From the NCBI GenBank assembly GCA_021798735.1, contig JAJZCA010000005.1, positions 1 through 32,919 on the forward strand: 32,919 bases of DNA, in the 5' to 3' direction. This document shows positions 18,264-27,980 of this stretch, in pieces; within the stretch, counting starts at the first letter, position 1, and the number at the start of each line of letters is the position of its first letter. Source of the stretch: Acidobacteriota bacterium (GTDB lineage: Bacteria > Acidobacteriota > Terriglobia > Terriglobales > Acidobacteriaceae). The position numbers and the translations under genes were made by a program. Under the pieces are notes generated by a model, which worked only from the letters and a program-made list of their open reading frames with translations, did no database searches and was not told the DNA's origin.

Positions 18264-19199
18264 ATGTCCATTCTTGTCGTTGGCTCGGTCGCATTCGATA
18301 GTATTAAAACGCCTCACGGCACGGTCGATCGTTGCCTGGGTGGCGCTGCCACCCACTTTGCCCTTGCTGCCAGTTTCTTTACGCCGGTCCGCGTTATTGG
18401 TGTCGTTGGAGAGGATTTCACCGCCCAGCATGAAGCCGTTTTTCATGCTCGTGGAATCAACATCGAAGGCATCGAACGTTCCGCGGGTAACAGTTTTCAT
18501 TGGACCGGGGAATATCGCGAGAACCTGAACGAAGCGCACACACTACGCACGGATTTGAACGTATTCGAGCGCTTCCAGCCTAAGATTCCAGCATCGTATC
18601 GCGACAGCGAATTCCTGTTTCTGGCGAATATTGATCCGGCACTGCAACAGCAGGTTCGCCAGCAGATGCCGCGCGCACGGATTGTTTGCGGCGACACCAT
18701 GAATTACTGGATCACTGGCCACACGGAAAATCTGAAAACCGTGATGAAAGGTTTGGATGTTCTGCTGATTAACGACGGTGAAGCCAAACTGCTGGGTGAA
18801 GATGCGAACTTGGTACGCGCCGCTGAGCGCATCATGGAGATGGGTCCGAAAGCGCTGATCGTCAAGCATGGCGAGTACGGTGCGACGGCGTTCTTTGGCG
18901 AGCACTCATTCCCTGGCGGTGTCCATGACCGTTTCTTCCGTGCACCCGCAATGCCGTTGGCGGAAGTGGTCGATCCCACCGGCGCCGGCGATTCGTTTGC
19001 GGGTGGCTTCTTCGGTTACCTGGCATCACAACCGGAAGTTACTCCGGCCCGATTCAAGCGGGCAATGTTTTACGGGGGCGTTATGGGTTCCTTTGCAGTG
19101 GAACGTTTTGGTACGGAGCGCATGCAGGCCCTGACACGCGAAGAAATCGATCAGAGATTTGCGCGCTTTCAGGAGCTGTCGCACCTCGATGCCGAATAA
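18264..19199 (+). CDS. PfkB-family sugar/nucleoside kinase
   Basis: ILVVGSVAFDSIKTPHG...GGAATHFALAASFF and C-terminal DPTGAGDSFAGGFFGYLA (PfkB signature 2). Confidence 0.88.
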   Translation: MSILVVGSVAFDSIKTPHGTVDRCLGGAATHFALAASFFTPVRVIGVVGEDFTAQHEAVFHARGINIEGIERSAGNSFHWTGEYRENLNEAHTLRTDLNVFERFQPKIPASYRDSEFLFLANIDPALQQQVRQQMPRARIVCGDTMNYWITGHTENLKTVMKGLDVLLINDGEAKLLGEDANLVRAAERIMEMGPKALIVKHGEYGATAFFGEHSFPGGVHDRFFRAPAMPLAEVVDPTGAGDSFAGGFFGYLASQPEVTPARFKRAMFYGGVMGSFAVERFGTERMQALTREEIDQRFARFQELSHLDAE

Positions 19200-20838
19200 G
19201 AAGCTGAGTCCCCGCTCCAGTCGTCCAGTTAGTATCCCCACACTGGGGGAAGAAACTAAGTTGGTATCTACGGTGGCGGTTTTGTTGACGGCCGCTTCAC
19301 TCGCTGTCTGTGCCAGGAACGGATACCTGCTTCTCTATGGAGATGCTGTTGCGCATCTCCATATTGCCCGGCGGATTTTCGACTCCCTCGATCCCGGCTT
19401 CGGTCAATTTGGTTCTGTTTGGCTGCCATTGCCGCATCTTTTACTGTTGCCGTTTGTCCAGCGGACCGACTGGTGGCAGAGTGGCCTGGCGGGCGCCATT
19501 CCTTCCATGGCCAGTTACGTGATGGCTTGCGCTGGAATCTATCGGCTGGCGCGGCGATGGATGCGTCCCCTGCTGGCACTTCTGGTCTTCGCAGCGCTCG
19601 CTCTCAATCCTGGCCTGCTGTACATGTCCGTTACAGCCATGACGGAGCCGCTCTTTTTGGCCCTGATGATCTGGAGCGTGGTCCATCTCACGGCCTTTGA
19701 GTCTGCGCTGCGAGAGGCCGACGCGCCCGCCGCTCGCGGCGCTCTAATAAAACTTACGCTGGTTCTCATTGCTGCCGTTTTCACCAGATACGATGGATGG
19801 ATTCTCGGCACGCTCGCATGGTTGGCGGTCGCGTATTGGACCGTGCGGCGTGGATGGTGGAAAGAGTCGGTCAACGCAGGAGTGTTTTTCGTTTGCACGC
19901 TCTGTTTGCTCGCGGCTCCGTTGACATGGCTGGGCTACAACTGGCGCATGTACGGTGACCCGTTAGATTTTCTGCGTGGCCCCTACTCCGCCGCAGCGAT
20001 TGCCAAGCGAACCACCAAGCCCGGCTCGTTGCCGTATCCGGGCTGGCATCATCTATGGTGGGCGTTTCTCTACTACGTCAAGTCTGCCAAGATGGGTGCA
20101 GCGCCTTTGCGCTGCGGGCGATGGCTGGTGCTGATGGCTGCCGCAGGCACGGCTTACGCGCTGGCGCGCTTTCACAGTCTTGCTGTACCGGCTGCCCTGT
20201 TGTTCTGGATGCCCATCCCCTTCTATGCCTATTCGGTGGCCTATGGTTCCGTGCCGATTTTTCTGCCTGTCTGGTTTCCTCACTCCTACTACAACACGCG
20301 ATACGGGATGGAACTGCTGCCTGCATTCGCCCTATTTCCAGCGTTCGCAGCGTTGGCAGCGATCCAGAAGCGACCCCAGTGGACTCAGCCTATCCTAGGT
20401 TTTGCTTTGCTGCTCATCGTCGCCAGCAACGCGTTTCTGTTGCATGCCACCCCGTTGGTTTTCCAGGAGGCGAAAGCCAACGCTGCAACGCGTGTCCCGT
20501 TTGAACAGGCATTGGCAAACAAGCTGATCGTTCTTCCTCCACAGGCGACATTGTTGATGGACACATCGGCGCACATTGGCGCGCTGCAGCAGATTGGGTT
20601 TCCGCTGCGTCGGACGATCAACGAGGGCGATTACGGTCTGTGGCGGCAGGCACTTGAAGGTCCAGCCGCTGCGGCCGATTTCATTGTCGCGATTGACGGG
20701 GATCCCGTGGCGGAAGCAGTCAGGCGGCATCCACTGAACCTGGAACTGATGTTCGTCATTTGCAGCACTGGTCAGCCCTGTGCGCGGTTATACCGGTCGA
20801 CATCTGAAGTTCGGCTGGCCGTTGAACACGCCAAATAA
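19189..20838 (+). CDS. Polytopic membrane protein, glycosyltransferase family 39 (ArnT/PMT-like)
   Basis: Multiple TM helices; YGDAVAHLHIARRIFDSLDPGFGQFGSVWLPLPHLLLLPF resembles the GT39 first loop. Start codon overlaps the end of the PfkB gene. Confidence 0.65.
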   Translation: MPNKKLSPRSSRPVSIPTLGEETKLVSTVAVLLTAASLAVCARNGYLLLYGDAVAHLHIARRIFDSLDPGFGQFGSVWLPLPHLLLLPFVQRTDWWQSGLAGAIPSMASYVMACAGIYRLARRWMRPLLALLVFAALALNPGLLYMSVTAMTEPLFLALMIWSVVHLTAFESALREADAPAARGALIKLTLVLIAAVFTRYDGWILGTLAWLAVAYWTVRRGWWKESVNAGVFFVCTLCLLAAPLTWLGYNWRMYGDPLDFLRGPYSAAAIAKRTTKPGSLPYPGWHHLWWAFLYYVKSAKMGAAPLRCGRWLVLMAAAGTAYALARFHSLAVPAALLFWMPIPFYAYSVAYGSVPIFLPVWFPHSYYNTRYGMELLPAFALFPAFAALAAIQKRPQWTQPILGFALLLIVASNAFLLHATPLVFQEAKANAATRVPFEQALANKLIVLPPQATLLMDTSAHIGALQQIGFPLRRTINEGDYGLWRQALEGPAAAADFIVAIDGDPVAEAVRRHPLNLELMFVICSTGQPCARLYRSTSEVRLAVEHAK

Positions 20839-20986
20839 TACACCGAGGTCTCCAGCAAAAGGCGGCCGTATGTCAGCTACGAGGCGGCTCATTCTGGTTC
20901 TTGCGGCAGCAGTTACATTTTATTCGCTTCTCACTGTCCCAGTCTGGGAGTGCTTTAGCAAGCGCGCCGCCCGATAGACTTGGGAG

Positions 20987-21460
20987 ATGTCAGAGTATCG
21001 ACGCAGCGCGCATACGATATTCGAAATTCATTTGCATGGGGTGTTTACGACCAAGTAGCGCAAGCCGGTTTTTGGTGGTGAAGTGGGGACGCGGGTGCGG
21101 GAGTTGATACGCGACATTTGCGCCCAGCATGAGGAGAAGATCATGCAGGGGCATGTGGCCAAAGACCATGTGCATCTGTTCCTGTCGATTCCGCCGCAAG
21201 TGACCATCAGCCGGTTGCTGCAATGGTGGAAGGGGAAGACGGCGCACCATCTGCTGGGAGAGTTTGCCCACCTAAAAGAAGCAGTTTTGGGGGCGGCATC
21301 TGTGGGCGCGAGGATACTTCTGTTGCAGTTCCGGTAATGTGACCGACAAGATCATAGCCGAGTACATAGCGAATCGGAACGAGAATATTGATCGCTGGTT
21401 GAGTTCGCATTGCAAAACGCCGCAACGACGAACCGATAGAAAGCGTTTCTGTCCCTGTGC
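20987..21460 (+). pseudogene. IS200/IS605-family tnpA (HUH/Y1 transposase) remnant, disrupted by stop and frameshift
   Basis: MSEYRRSAHTIFEIHLHGVFTTK*RKPVFGGEVGTRVRELIRDICAQHEEKIMQGHVAKDHVHLFLSIPPQVTISRLLQWWKGKTAHHLLGEFAHLK, then in another frame FWGRHLWARGYFCCSSGNVTDKIIAEYIANRNENIDR. HVH (HUH) motif and candidate catalytic Tyr in AEYIA. The 3' end is approximate. Confidence 0.85.
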
Positions 21461-21611
21461 TATTGCGAAGGCATCTGCAATGGCAAAGTGAATGTCAATC
21501 CCGCTCGACTCGTTCGGCATCGCCGCTCGCCGGCGAGTCGTCTGCGATTCCTGGGCCGCAACGAGTACAACAAGCTGCATGAGGTGATCTCCCGCCGATT
21601 TCGTGTGGCGC

Positions 21612-22781
21612 TTATAATCTGCTCTTTGCATCGAGCACATGCAGCACAGCTTCTTCCGCGGTCTTTCCGACAGCGGATAAATGCCCCATCTTTCGGCCTG
21701 CGCGCGGAACATGTTTTTCATATAAATGCAATCGCACGCCGGGAACCGCCAAGGCCAAATCGAAGCGCGGACCTGTCTCCGCATCCGCATTCAGCCATAC
21801 ATCCCCCAGCAGATTGACGATGGCTGCGGGTTGGACCACCTCTACATCTCCCAACGGCAGGTTGCAGACGGCACGAACGGCCTGCTCAAACTGGCTGGTG
21901 ACGCAGGCGCGCTCGCTCGAGTGATAACTATTATGCGGGCGCGGAGCCAGCTCGTTCACCAGCAAGCGGCCGTCTTTCGCGATAAACATCTCCACGGCCA
22001 GCAATCCTTCGAGATGGAACTGCTCCGCAATCGAGAGCGCCAGCTCTCGTGCGTGGGCTGCAGTCGTAGCAGGAATGTTGGCTGGAATTGCACTCCAAGC
22101 CAGAATTTGTTGCTCGTGATAGTTGACGGCGGCAGGATAAGCCTTCATTTCGCCGCGCGGGGAGCGTGCAACCATCACGGAGATTTCCATCTCCAACTCG
22201 ACCGCTTGCTCGACTACAACTGGACGTCCGCCGAGCGATTTCCATGCTGCCTCAATCGCCACCGCATCCGTGGGCTGTGAAAAGCCTAGTTTTTCCTGAC
22301 TGCGACCGTCATAGCCGCCGTGTGCGCTCTTCACGAAGCAGCGACCACCCAATTTCTGAATGGCTGCATGAAGTTGATCCAGGTCATAGACGGCGCGATA
22401 GTCACCGACCGGCAAGCGATGGGCCACCAGCCACTTTTTTTGCAAGATGCGATCCTGAATGATCGCGAGCATTTCAGAACCCGGGCGCACGGGCGCGTGG
22501 CGCTCCGCAGCTTCGAGCGCGGGGACGGAAATCTGCTCGATTTCGAGAGTCACGACATCGCAACCGCGAGCAAGGTCCCCGGCTGCGCGAGCGTCGCTCC
22601 AGGCTGCCTCAAAACAGGCATCGACGACAAAGCGAGCCGGACAGGAGGGATCGGGATCGAGCACCTGAATGCGATAGCCGAGCGAGCGGGCTGCCATGGC
22701 CATCATGCGACCCAACTGGCCGCCTCCTAGGATGCCAATGGTCGCGCCGGGGAGAATGACTTGCTGCGTGGAATCCGGCAT
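21612..22781 (-). CDS. purK: N5-carboxyaminoimidazole ribonucleotide synthase
   Basis: ATIGILGGGQLGRMMAMAARSLGYRIQVLDPDPSCPA, ATP-grasp motifs, ELAPRPHNSYHSSERACVTSQFEQ. ATG at 22781 overlaps the purE stop. Confidence 0.93.
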   Translation of the reverse strand: MPDSTQQVILPGATIGILGGGQLGRMMAMAARSLGYRIQVLDPDPSCPARFVVDACFEAAWSDARAAGDLARGCDVVTLEIEQISVPALEAAERHAPVRPGSEMLAIIQDRILQKKWLVAHRLPVGDYRAVYDLDQLHAAIQKLGGRCFVKSAHGGYDGRSQEKLGFSQPTDAVAIEAAWKSLGGRPVVVEQAVELEMEISVMVARSPRGEMKAYPAAVNYHEQQILAWSAIPANIPATTAAHARELALSIAEQFHLEGLLAVEMFIAKDGRLLVNELAPRPHNSYHSSERACVTSQFEQAVRAVCNLPLGDVEVVQPAAIVNLLGDVWLNADAETGPRFDLALAVPGVRLHLYEKHVPRAGRKMGHLSAVGKTAEEAVLHVLDAKSRL

Positions 22782-23287
22782 CAGGCGGGGAACTCCGGCG
22801 ACGGAAGTGTCTGCGCCAGCACTTCTTGCTTGCGTGCTTCTCGCCAGGCGCACAGTCGATCGCGCAGAGCTCGATCTTCCAGAGCGAGAATGGAAATCGC
22901 GAATAATGCTGCGTTTGCAGCACCCGGCTTGCCAATGGCCAGCGTGCCGACAGGAATGCCCTTGGGCATCTGCACGATGGAAAGCAAGGAGTCGATGCCG
23001 GCTAGCATCGTCGCCGGAATGGGCACGCCCAACACGGGTAGATGCGTCTTGGCGGCGAGCATTCCGGGCAGGTGGGCGGCGCCACCCGCACCGGCAATCA
23101 GCACGCGCAGACCGCGCTCCTCGGCAGTTGTAGCGTATTCGAAGAGCCAATCTGGGGTGCGATGCGCTGAGACGATCCGCGACTCGTGAGGGACAGAGAA
23201 TTCCTGCAGAATCTCAATGGCAGGCTGAAGGATTTCGTAATCGCTGCGGCTACCCATAACCACGCCGACCTGCGGAGCTCGCTTCAT
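22781..23287 (-). CDS. purE: N5-carboxyaminoimidazole ribonucleotide mutase
   Basis: VGVVMGSRSDYEILQPAIEILQEFSVPHESRIVSAHRTPD, AGAGGAAHLPGMLAAKTHLPVLGVPI, MPKGIPVGTLAIGKPGAANAALFA. Confidence 0.95.
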   Translation of the reverse strand: MKRAPQVGVVMGSRSDYEILQPAIEILQEFSVPHESRIVSAHRTPDWLFEYATTAEERGLRVLIAGAGGAAHLPGMLAAKTHLPVLGVPIPATMLAGIDSLLSIVQMPKGIPVGTLAIGKPGAANAALFAISILALEDRALRDRLCAWREARKQEVLAQTLPSPEFPA

Positions 23288-23474
23288 CCGCTGATTATAC
23301 GATTTTGCATCGGGTAGGCCACGTCATGAGAAGCGCGCTCTTGAGAAGATTCTCGTCTAGCGCCAGCGAATACGAAGGCTGCAAAAAGCTCTCCCTCCAG
23401 ACAAAGCGGCTGCCAGCATGGAGCTGACAGCCGCCGAATCAGGAAATGGATGAAAGGTTCTGGTTCCGCAGGAA

Positions 23475-24110
23475 CTATCTGTGCCCTCCACCGCCATGGA
23501 AGCCACCACCGTGGAAACCACCACCATGGAAGCCACCACCACCGTGGAATCCGCCGCCACCATGGAAACCGCCGCCGCCACGCGCGCCACCGCCATGGAA
23601 GCCACCACCGTGGAAACCACCACCGTGGAAGCCGCCGCCACGCGCGCCACCGCTTGCATAAACCCGGCCACCGCCGCGTCCGTAGCCACCACGTCCGCCA
23701 TATCCGCCGCGTCCGTAGCCACCACGCCAGCCGTCTCCACCACGCCAGCCGTCTCCGCCGCGCCAGCCGTCTCCGCCGCGCCAGCCATCTCCGCCGCGCC
23801 AGCCGTCTCCGCCGCGCCAGCCGCCATCTTCACCCCAGCCGTCTCGATACCATCCGCCTCCCCATCCCCAGCCATACCATGGACCGACACCGAGAAAGAT
23901 GCCGTTGTTGAACCATTGTGGACCGTAATATCCGTAAGGCGCGCACGCATAGGGGTAGTAGTTGTAATAGCCATACATGCAATTTGGCTGTTGATAATAC
24001 CCGCCATCGTCATCGCCGCCAATACTGACTCCGAAGGACACCTGGGCACGGACATACGTAGCGGGAATCAGAAGAACCCCGAGTAAAGCGATGTACCGTA
24101 AATATCGCAT
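23475..24110 (-). CDS. Secreted Gly/His/Trp-rich low-complexity repeat protein
   Basis: Signal peptide MRYLRYIALLGVLLIPATYVRA, then a Tyr/Trp-rich region, WRGGDG repeats and FHGGG(G) repeats. GAGGAGGT Shine-Dalgarno just upstream of ATG 24110. Confidence 0.8.
   Translation of the reverse strand: MRYLRYIALLGVLLIPATYVRAQVSFGVSIGGDDDGGYYQQPNCMYGYYNYYPYACAPYGYYGPQWFNNGIFLGVGPWYGWGWGGGWYRDGWGEDGGWRGGDGWRGGDGWRGGDGWRGGDGWRGGDGWRGGYGRGGYGGRGGYGRGGGRVYASGGARGGGFHGGGFHGGGFHGGGARGGGGFHGGGGFHGGGGFHGGGFHGGGFHGGGGHR
23484..23650 (+). repeat. Degenerate tandem coding repeat (CCACCACCGTGGAAG-type units) encoding FHGGG(G)
   Basis: Repeated ccaccaccgtggaa(a/g)/ccaccaccatggaa(a/g) units visible directly. Confidence 0.85.
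23719..23825 (+). repeat. 18-bp tandem coding repeat encoding WRGGDG
   Basis: Successive near-identical units of ccgccgcgccagccgtct, about six copies. Confidence 0.85.
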
Positions 24111-24220
24111 GTTCAACCTCCTCATCGAAACCCTAGAGCAGTCGCGTCTCAGCCGAAGGGATTCAGCCAGCCAGGTGTCTGAATTCCTCTACTGTTAAGA
24201 ACGTTACTGAAAAAGGAAAG

Positions 24221-24262
24221 TTGCGTTATCGTAATTGCGTTATCGTAATTGCGTTATCGTAA
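24221..24262. repeat. Three perfect 14-bp tandem repeats TTGCGTTATCGTAA
   Basis: ttgcgttatcgtaa x3 at 24221-24234, 24235-24248 and 24249-24262, intergenic. Confidence 0.95.
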
Positions 24263-24350
24263 TCATGTTCCAGGAATTGGACTTCCAGCGATAGTGTTTT
24301 CTTTGATTCTTGCTGGTTACGAGCCAATCATAGGCCTGCTGCATCGGCGG

Positions 24351-25061
24351 TTAATAGAAGTCGATCAACCGATCCGACTTGGTTGCGGAATATGATGTCA
24401 GCGGTCGATTGAGGAATTCGATCAACGGCGCGGCAGCGAGGAAACGCGAGACAATCTCCTTGCGCAGGGTGGGCTTCAACGAGATTTCGGCGGGCAGCGT
24501 GGTTGAGACTCCCCATTGACGGCAGGCGATCAGGTCCGCGGCCGGATGATCTTTCGGGAAGCCCTTCGGCGGACGCATGAGACGTTTGCCGTCGAAATCG
24601 CTCATCAGCCGCTGCAGGCTGCGCGCCTTCGAGAGCTTGCGAAATTCTTCATGGTGTTCCATCAGGTGATTGCGGATGGCGAGCAATTGCTCTCGTTCCG
24701 GCATATAGACACCCGCAGCAATCACCAATTCTTCTGCGGAGAGATGAAAGTAGAAGCCGCCGCCAGATTTCTTCTCGAGCCCCTGACGCGCCCACCACGC
24801 GGAAATGTGTTTTTTATACGGTGTTTTATCGGGTGAAAATCGTGTGTCGCGGTAGATGCGGAACATACATTTTGAAGCTGGGCGAATATGCTCCGGCGCG
24901 AAGTCCATCAGGTCGCCGTTGATTTCTTCAATCAGCGCCAGCAGCGGCGCTTTCAATTCTGTTTCATACACTTGCTTGCGAGCGTCGAACCAGTCGCGTC
25001 GATTGTTGCGCGCCAGACCGCGCAGAAATTGGATGGCTTGCGGAGAGAAATGCGTCGGCAT
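24351..25061 (-). CDS. DUF2461 domain-containing protein (TIGR02453-like)
   Basis: FLRGLARNNRRDWFDARKQVYE, FRIYRDTRFSPDKTPYKKHISAWW, GGGFYFHLSAEELVIAAGVYMPE. Confidence 0.9.
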   Translation of the reverse strand: MPTHFSPQAIQFLRGLARNNRRDWFDARKQVYETELKAPLLALIEEINGDLMDFAPEHIRPASKCMFRIYRDTRFSPDKTPYKKHISAWWARQGLEKKSGGGFYFHLSAEELVIAAGVYMPEREQLLAIRNHLMEHHEEFRKLSKARSLQRLMSDFDGKRLMRPPKGFPKDHPAADLIACRQWGVSTTLPAEISLKPTLRKEIVSRFLAAAPLIEFLNRPLTSYSATKSDRLIDFY

Positions 25062-25135
25062 GACTCATTTTAAAGCGGTGATGGCGATGTATGCAGCACG
25101 TTCAAACAGCAGGCGATTGATACAATCAAGGGTCT

Positions 25136-27139
25136 ATGGCTTTTACGGAACAATACGACCTGGTCATCGTCGGAGCCGGTCATGCGGGCTGCGAAGCGGC
25201 CATGGCGGGCGCGCGCATGGGCCTGCGAACGGCGCTTTTTGCGCTGAATCTGGATCTGATCGCGCAGATGTCGTGCAATCCTGCGGTCGGCGGCATCGCC
25301 AAGGGCCACCTGGTGCGGGAAGTCGACGCTCTGGGCGGCGTGATGGCCGAAGTGACGGATGCGGTCGGAATTCAGTTTCGCCTGCTGAATACCTCCCGCG
25401 GCCCAGCAGTGTGGTCGCCGCGGGCGCAATGCGACAAGCAGCAGTACCGCGTGAAGATGCGCGAAGTTTTGGAGTCTCAGCCGAACTTGTACATCAAGCA
25501 GGCGGAAGTCGTTGATGTGGTGCTGGAAGACTTGCCGGACTCGAAGACTGGATCAGCGCATCGCTTGGTGCGTGGGGTAAAACTGCGCGACGGGAGGGTT
25601 GTTTACGCAGGCGCGACCGTCATCACTACTGGAACTTTTTTGAATGGTCTCATCCATTGTGGCGAAGAACATTATCCTGCCGGACGCAGTGGCGAGCCGG
25701 CGGCGGTGCTTCTTGGAGAATCTTTAAAGCGCCTGGGCCTGCGCAATTGCCGCCTGAAGACGGGAACTCCGCCGCGCATCGATGGCCGGACAATTGATTG
25801 GTCGAAATTTGACGAGCAACCGGGCGACTCCGAGCCGACACCGTTCAGCTTTCGCACGGAAGCGATTACGCGGCCCCAGATCAGTTGCCACATCGCCTTC
25901 ACCACACCGGAAACGCTGGCCATCATCCGAGACAATGTGCATCGTTCACCCATGTATTCCGGGCAGATTCAGGCCACCGGACCGCGCTATTGCCCGTCGA
26001 TTGAAGATAAGGTCGTCCGCTTTCCGGAGAAACTGCAACACCAGCTTTTTCTGGAACCGGAAGGACTGCACACGCATGAGGTCTACATCAATGGCATGTC
26101 CACGTCGCTGCCAATGGATGTGCAGGCCGCGGTGCTTCGCTCCATCCCAGGCCTCGAAAACGCGGAAATGCTGCGACCGGGATACGCCATCGAATATGAC
26201 GCCATCGACGCGACGGAACTGGATCATGCGCTTGCGGTGAAGAGCATCTCTGGGCTGTATCTGGCTGGCCAGATCAATGGGACCTCCGGTTATGAAGAAG
26301 CTGCCTGCCAGGGATTGATGGCGGGAATCAATGCTGCCCTGCATGTGAAGGGCGAGCCGGCATTCGTGCTCAACCGCAGCGAAGCGTACACCGGCATTCT
26401 GATTGACGACCTGATCAGCAAAGGAACCAACGAGCCATACCGCATGTTTACTTCGCGCGCGGAATACCGCCTGCACCTGCGCATCGACAATGCCGACCGC
26501 CGGTTGACTCCCTATGGCCGCAGGCTGGGTCTGATCGACGACCGCGCGTGGAAGGCTTTCGAGGCCAAGCAGGCCCGCATGCAGGCCTTCGCAAACATGT
26601 TGGCCGCGCAGAAGCCCGACCTGGAGCGCCTGTCCGCGAACTCGCCCGAACTTGCCGCCAGGTTGAACAGTGCCGTGGGTCAAACGTATGCGCAGTTGAT
26701 GAAGCGGCCGGAGGTCACCATCGAAGCCCTGCGCACCATCTTGACCGCCAGCCTGGAGCAGGCAGCAGCATCCGCGTCCAGTGCCGATGCAATCCATTTG
26801 GAGACCATCCGCACGGCCATGGTGAAAGATCATGTTCCAGCGCATGTGCGCAATGAATGGAAGGCAGTCGAGACGGAGATCAAGTACGCCGGCTATCTTG
26901 ACCAGCAGCGCAAGTCGATTGAGCGGATGAAGAACGCCGAGCACCGGGCCATCCCTGCCTGGTTCGATTACATGGCCGTCAGCGGGCTGTCACGCGAGAT
27001 GCAAGAAAAGTTGCTGCGCGTTCGCCCCGGAACCATCGGCCACGCCAGCCGCATCCCAGGAGTGACGCCGGCCGCCCTGTCGCTGATCAACATCTATATC
27101 GAAATTCAGGGCCGCAATGCCGAAGCGGCGACGGCATAA
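25136..27139 (+). CDS. mnmG: tRNA uridine-5-carboxymethylaminomethyl(34) synthesis enzyme MnmG
   Basis: [100 protein letters not shown]. Confidence 0.97.
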   Translation: MAFTEQYDLVIVGAGHAGCEAAMAGARMGLRTALFALNLDLIAQMSCNPAVGGIAKGHLVREVDALGGVMAEVTDAVGIQFRLLNTSRGPAVWSPRAQCDKQQYRVKMREVLESQPNLYIKQAEVVDVVLEDLPDSKTGSAHRLVRGVKLRDGRVVYAGATVITTGTFLNGLIHCGEEHYPAGRSGEPAAVLLGESLKRLGLRNCRLKTGTPPRIDGRTIDWSKFDEQPGDSEPTPFSFRTEAITRPQISCHIAFTTPETLAIIRDNVHRSPMYSGQIQATGPRYCPSIEDKVVRFPEKLQHQLFLEPEGLHTHEVYINGMSTSLPMDVQAAVLRSIPGLENAEMLRPGYAIEYDAIDATELDHALAVKSISGLYLAGQINGTSGYEEAACQGLMAGINAALHVKGEPAFVLNRSEAYTGILIDDLISKGTNEPYRMFTSRAEYRLHLRIDNADRRLTPYGRRLGLIDDRAWKAFEAKQARMQAFANMLAAQKPDLERLSANSPELAARLNSAVGQTYAQLMKRPEVTIEALRTILTASLEQAAASASSADAIHLETIRTAMVKDHVPAHVRNEWKAVETEIKYAGYLDQQRKSIERMKNAEHRAIPAWFDYMAVSGLSREMQEKLLRVRPGTIGHASRIPGVTPAALSLINIYIEIQGRNAEAATA

Positions 27140-27157
27140 ACAGGTCTGTGCAATAAC

Positions 27158-27766
27158 TCATTGTTGCGGCTGCGAGCCGGAGTCGGAGCTATGATGCAGG
27201 CCGGGAAAATGGAATCCAAGGTCATGGTTCAAGGGCTTCGCCGTCGAGGTATCCGCTGACTTCTTTTTGCCCTTGACCGTGGGCTCCTGAATGATGGTGC
27301 GCTGAGAATTGATGCATTCCCAGGTATTCCGCGCCCGCACATAGACCTGACTGAAAACGCCTCGTTCGGTTCTTGACTTGGTGCGACTCAGTTTATTGCC
27401 CTGAAACGCGCGATCGTACGTTCCATTTATCACCGCCACGTCCCCGACCATCCGAACGCTTACGACTTTCTGCGTCAACGAGAAACGCGGTGCATCCTTC
27501 ATCATCATTTCAGAAATCTGCTGGTCCCGATTCGTGACCTCGCCCTTGTCGGAAATGTCGATGTACTGCGGCGCAAGCACCAGTTCCAGCGCGTATTGAT
27601 CGTGCTGGTAGACGGCTTCATCCCAGCGGTCGGCAACTTTCTGCAGCTCCGCGACCTGCTGGGTCATTTGCGCCGTGGACTCTTGCGAGTTCGACTCCAT
27701 CGGCAATTGCGCGCGGGAGGTTAAAGAAGACGTGAGGATGAGTCCAAATACGAGGCCGGACAACAT
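27158..27766 (-). CDS. Exported NTF2/SnoaL-like (DUF4440-type) protein
   Basis: Signal-like MLSGLVFGLILTSSLTSRAQ; ELQKVADRWDEAVYQHDQYALELVLAPQYIDISDKGEV...VAVINGTYDR. Start set to internal Met of the 27158..27988 ORF. Confidence 0.72.
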   Translation of the reverse strand: MLSGLVFGLILTSSLTSRAQLPMESNSQESTAQMTQQVAELQKVADRWDEAVYQHDQYALELVLAPQYIDISDKGEVTNRDQQISEMMMKDAPRFSLTQKVVSVRMVGDVAVINGTYDRAFQGNKLSRTKSRTERGVFSQVYVRARNTWECINSQRTIIQEPTVKGKKKSADTSTAKPLNHDLGFHFPGLHHSSDSGSQPQQ

Positions 27767-27980
27767 GAAATGCCGGGGGAAAGGTAGAAATCGCTGAATC
27801 GTCAATCGAAAACTCCTCGTGCCGCAATGGAGCCAACGGATCGGGGAATCTGTCGGATCGCTCAGTTGCAAAACACTATTAGTATGATACTGCGCGCGAC
27901 CGCTTTTTCCACTTCTCCACTTCGCGCAGCCGAATTCCACTGGTGTTTGCACAAGCTGCCCGAGGCTACACTCATAAACA

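Noticed and set aside
20780-20977. Small ORF containing MSATRRLILVLAAAVTFYSLLTVPVWECFSKRAAR
   Set aside because: A short hydrophobic peptide from about 20870 is possible, but there is no conservation evidence, so it is not called as a gene.
21272-21790. 172-aa minus-strand ORF near purK
   Set aside because: Made of antisense tnpA relic and part of the purK 3' end; no domain support.
23484-23825. Possible CRISPR array
   Set aside because: Repeats are short, contiguous, in-frame coding units with no unique spacers and no cas genes.
23446-24086. Long plus-strand ORFs (71, 153 and 201 aa, Pro/His/Thr-Ala rich) antisense to the Gly-rich gene
   Set aside because: Triplet-period repeats keep several frames open. 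Only the minus-strand frame has a signal peptide and a strong Shine-Dalgarno.
25946-26944. 332-aa minus-strand ORF
   Set aside because: Lies antisense within mnmG, shows no recognisable domain, and looks like a high-GC shadow ORF.
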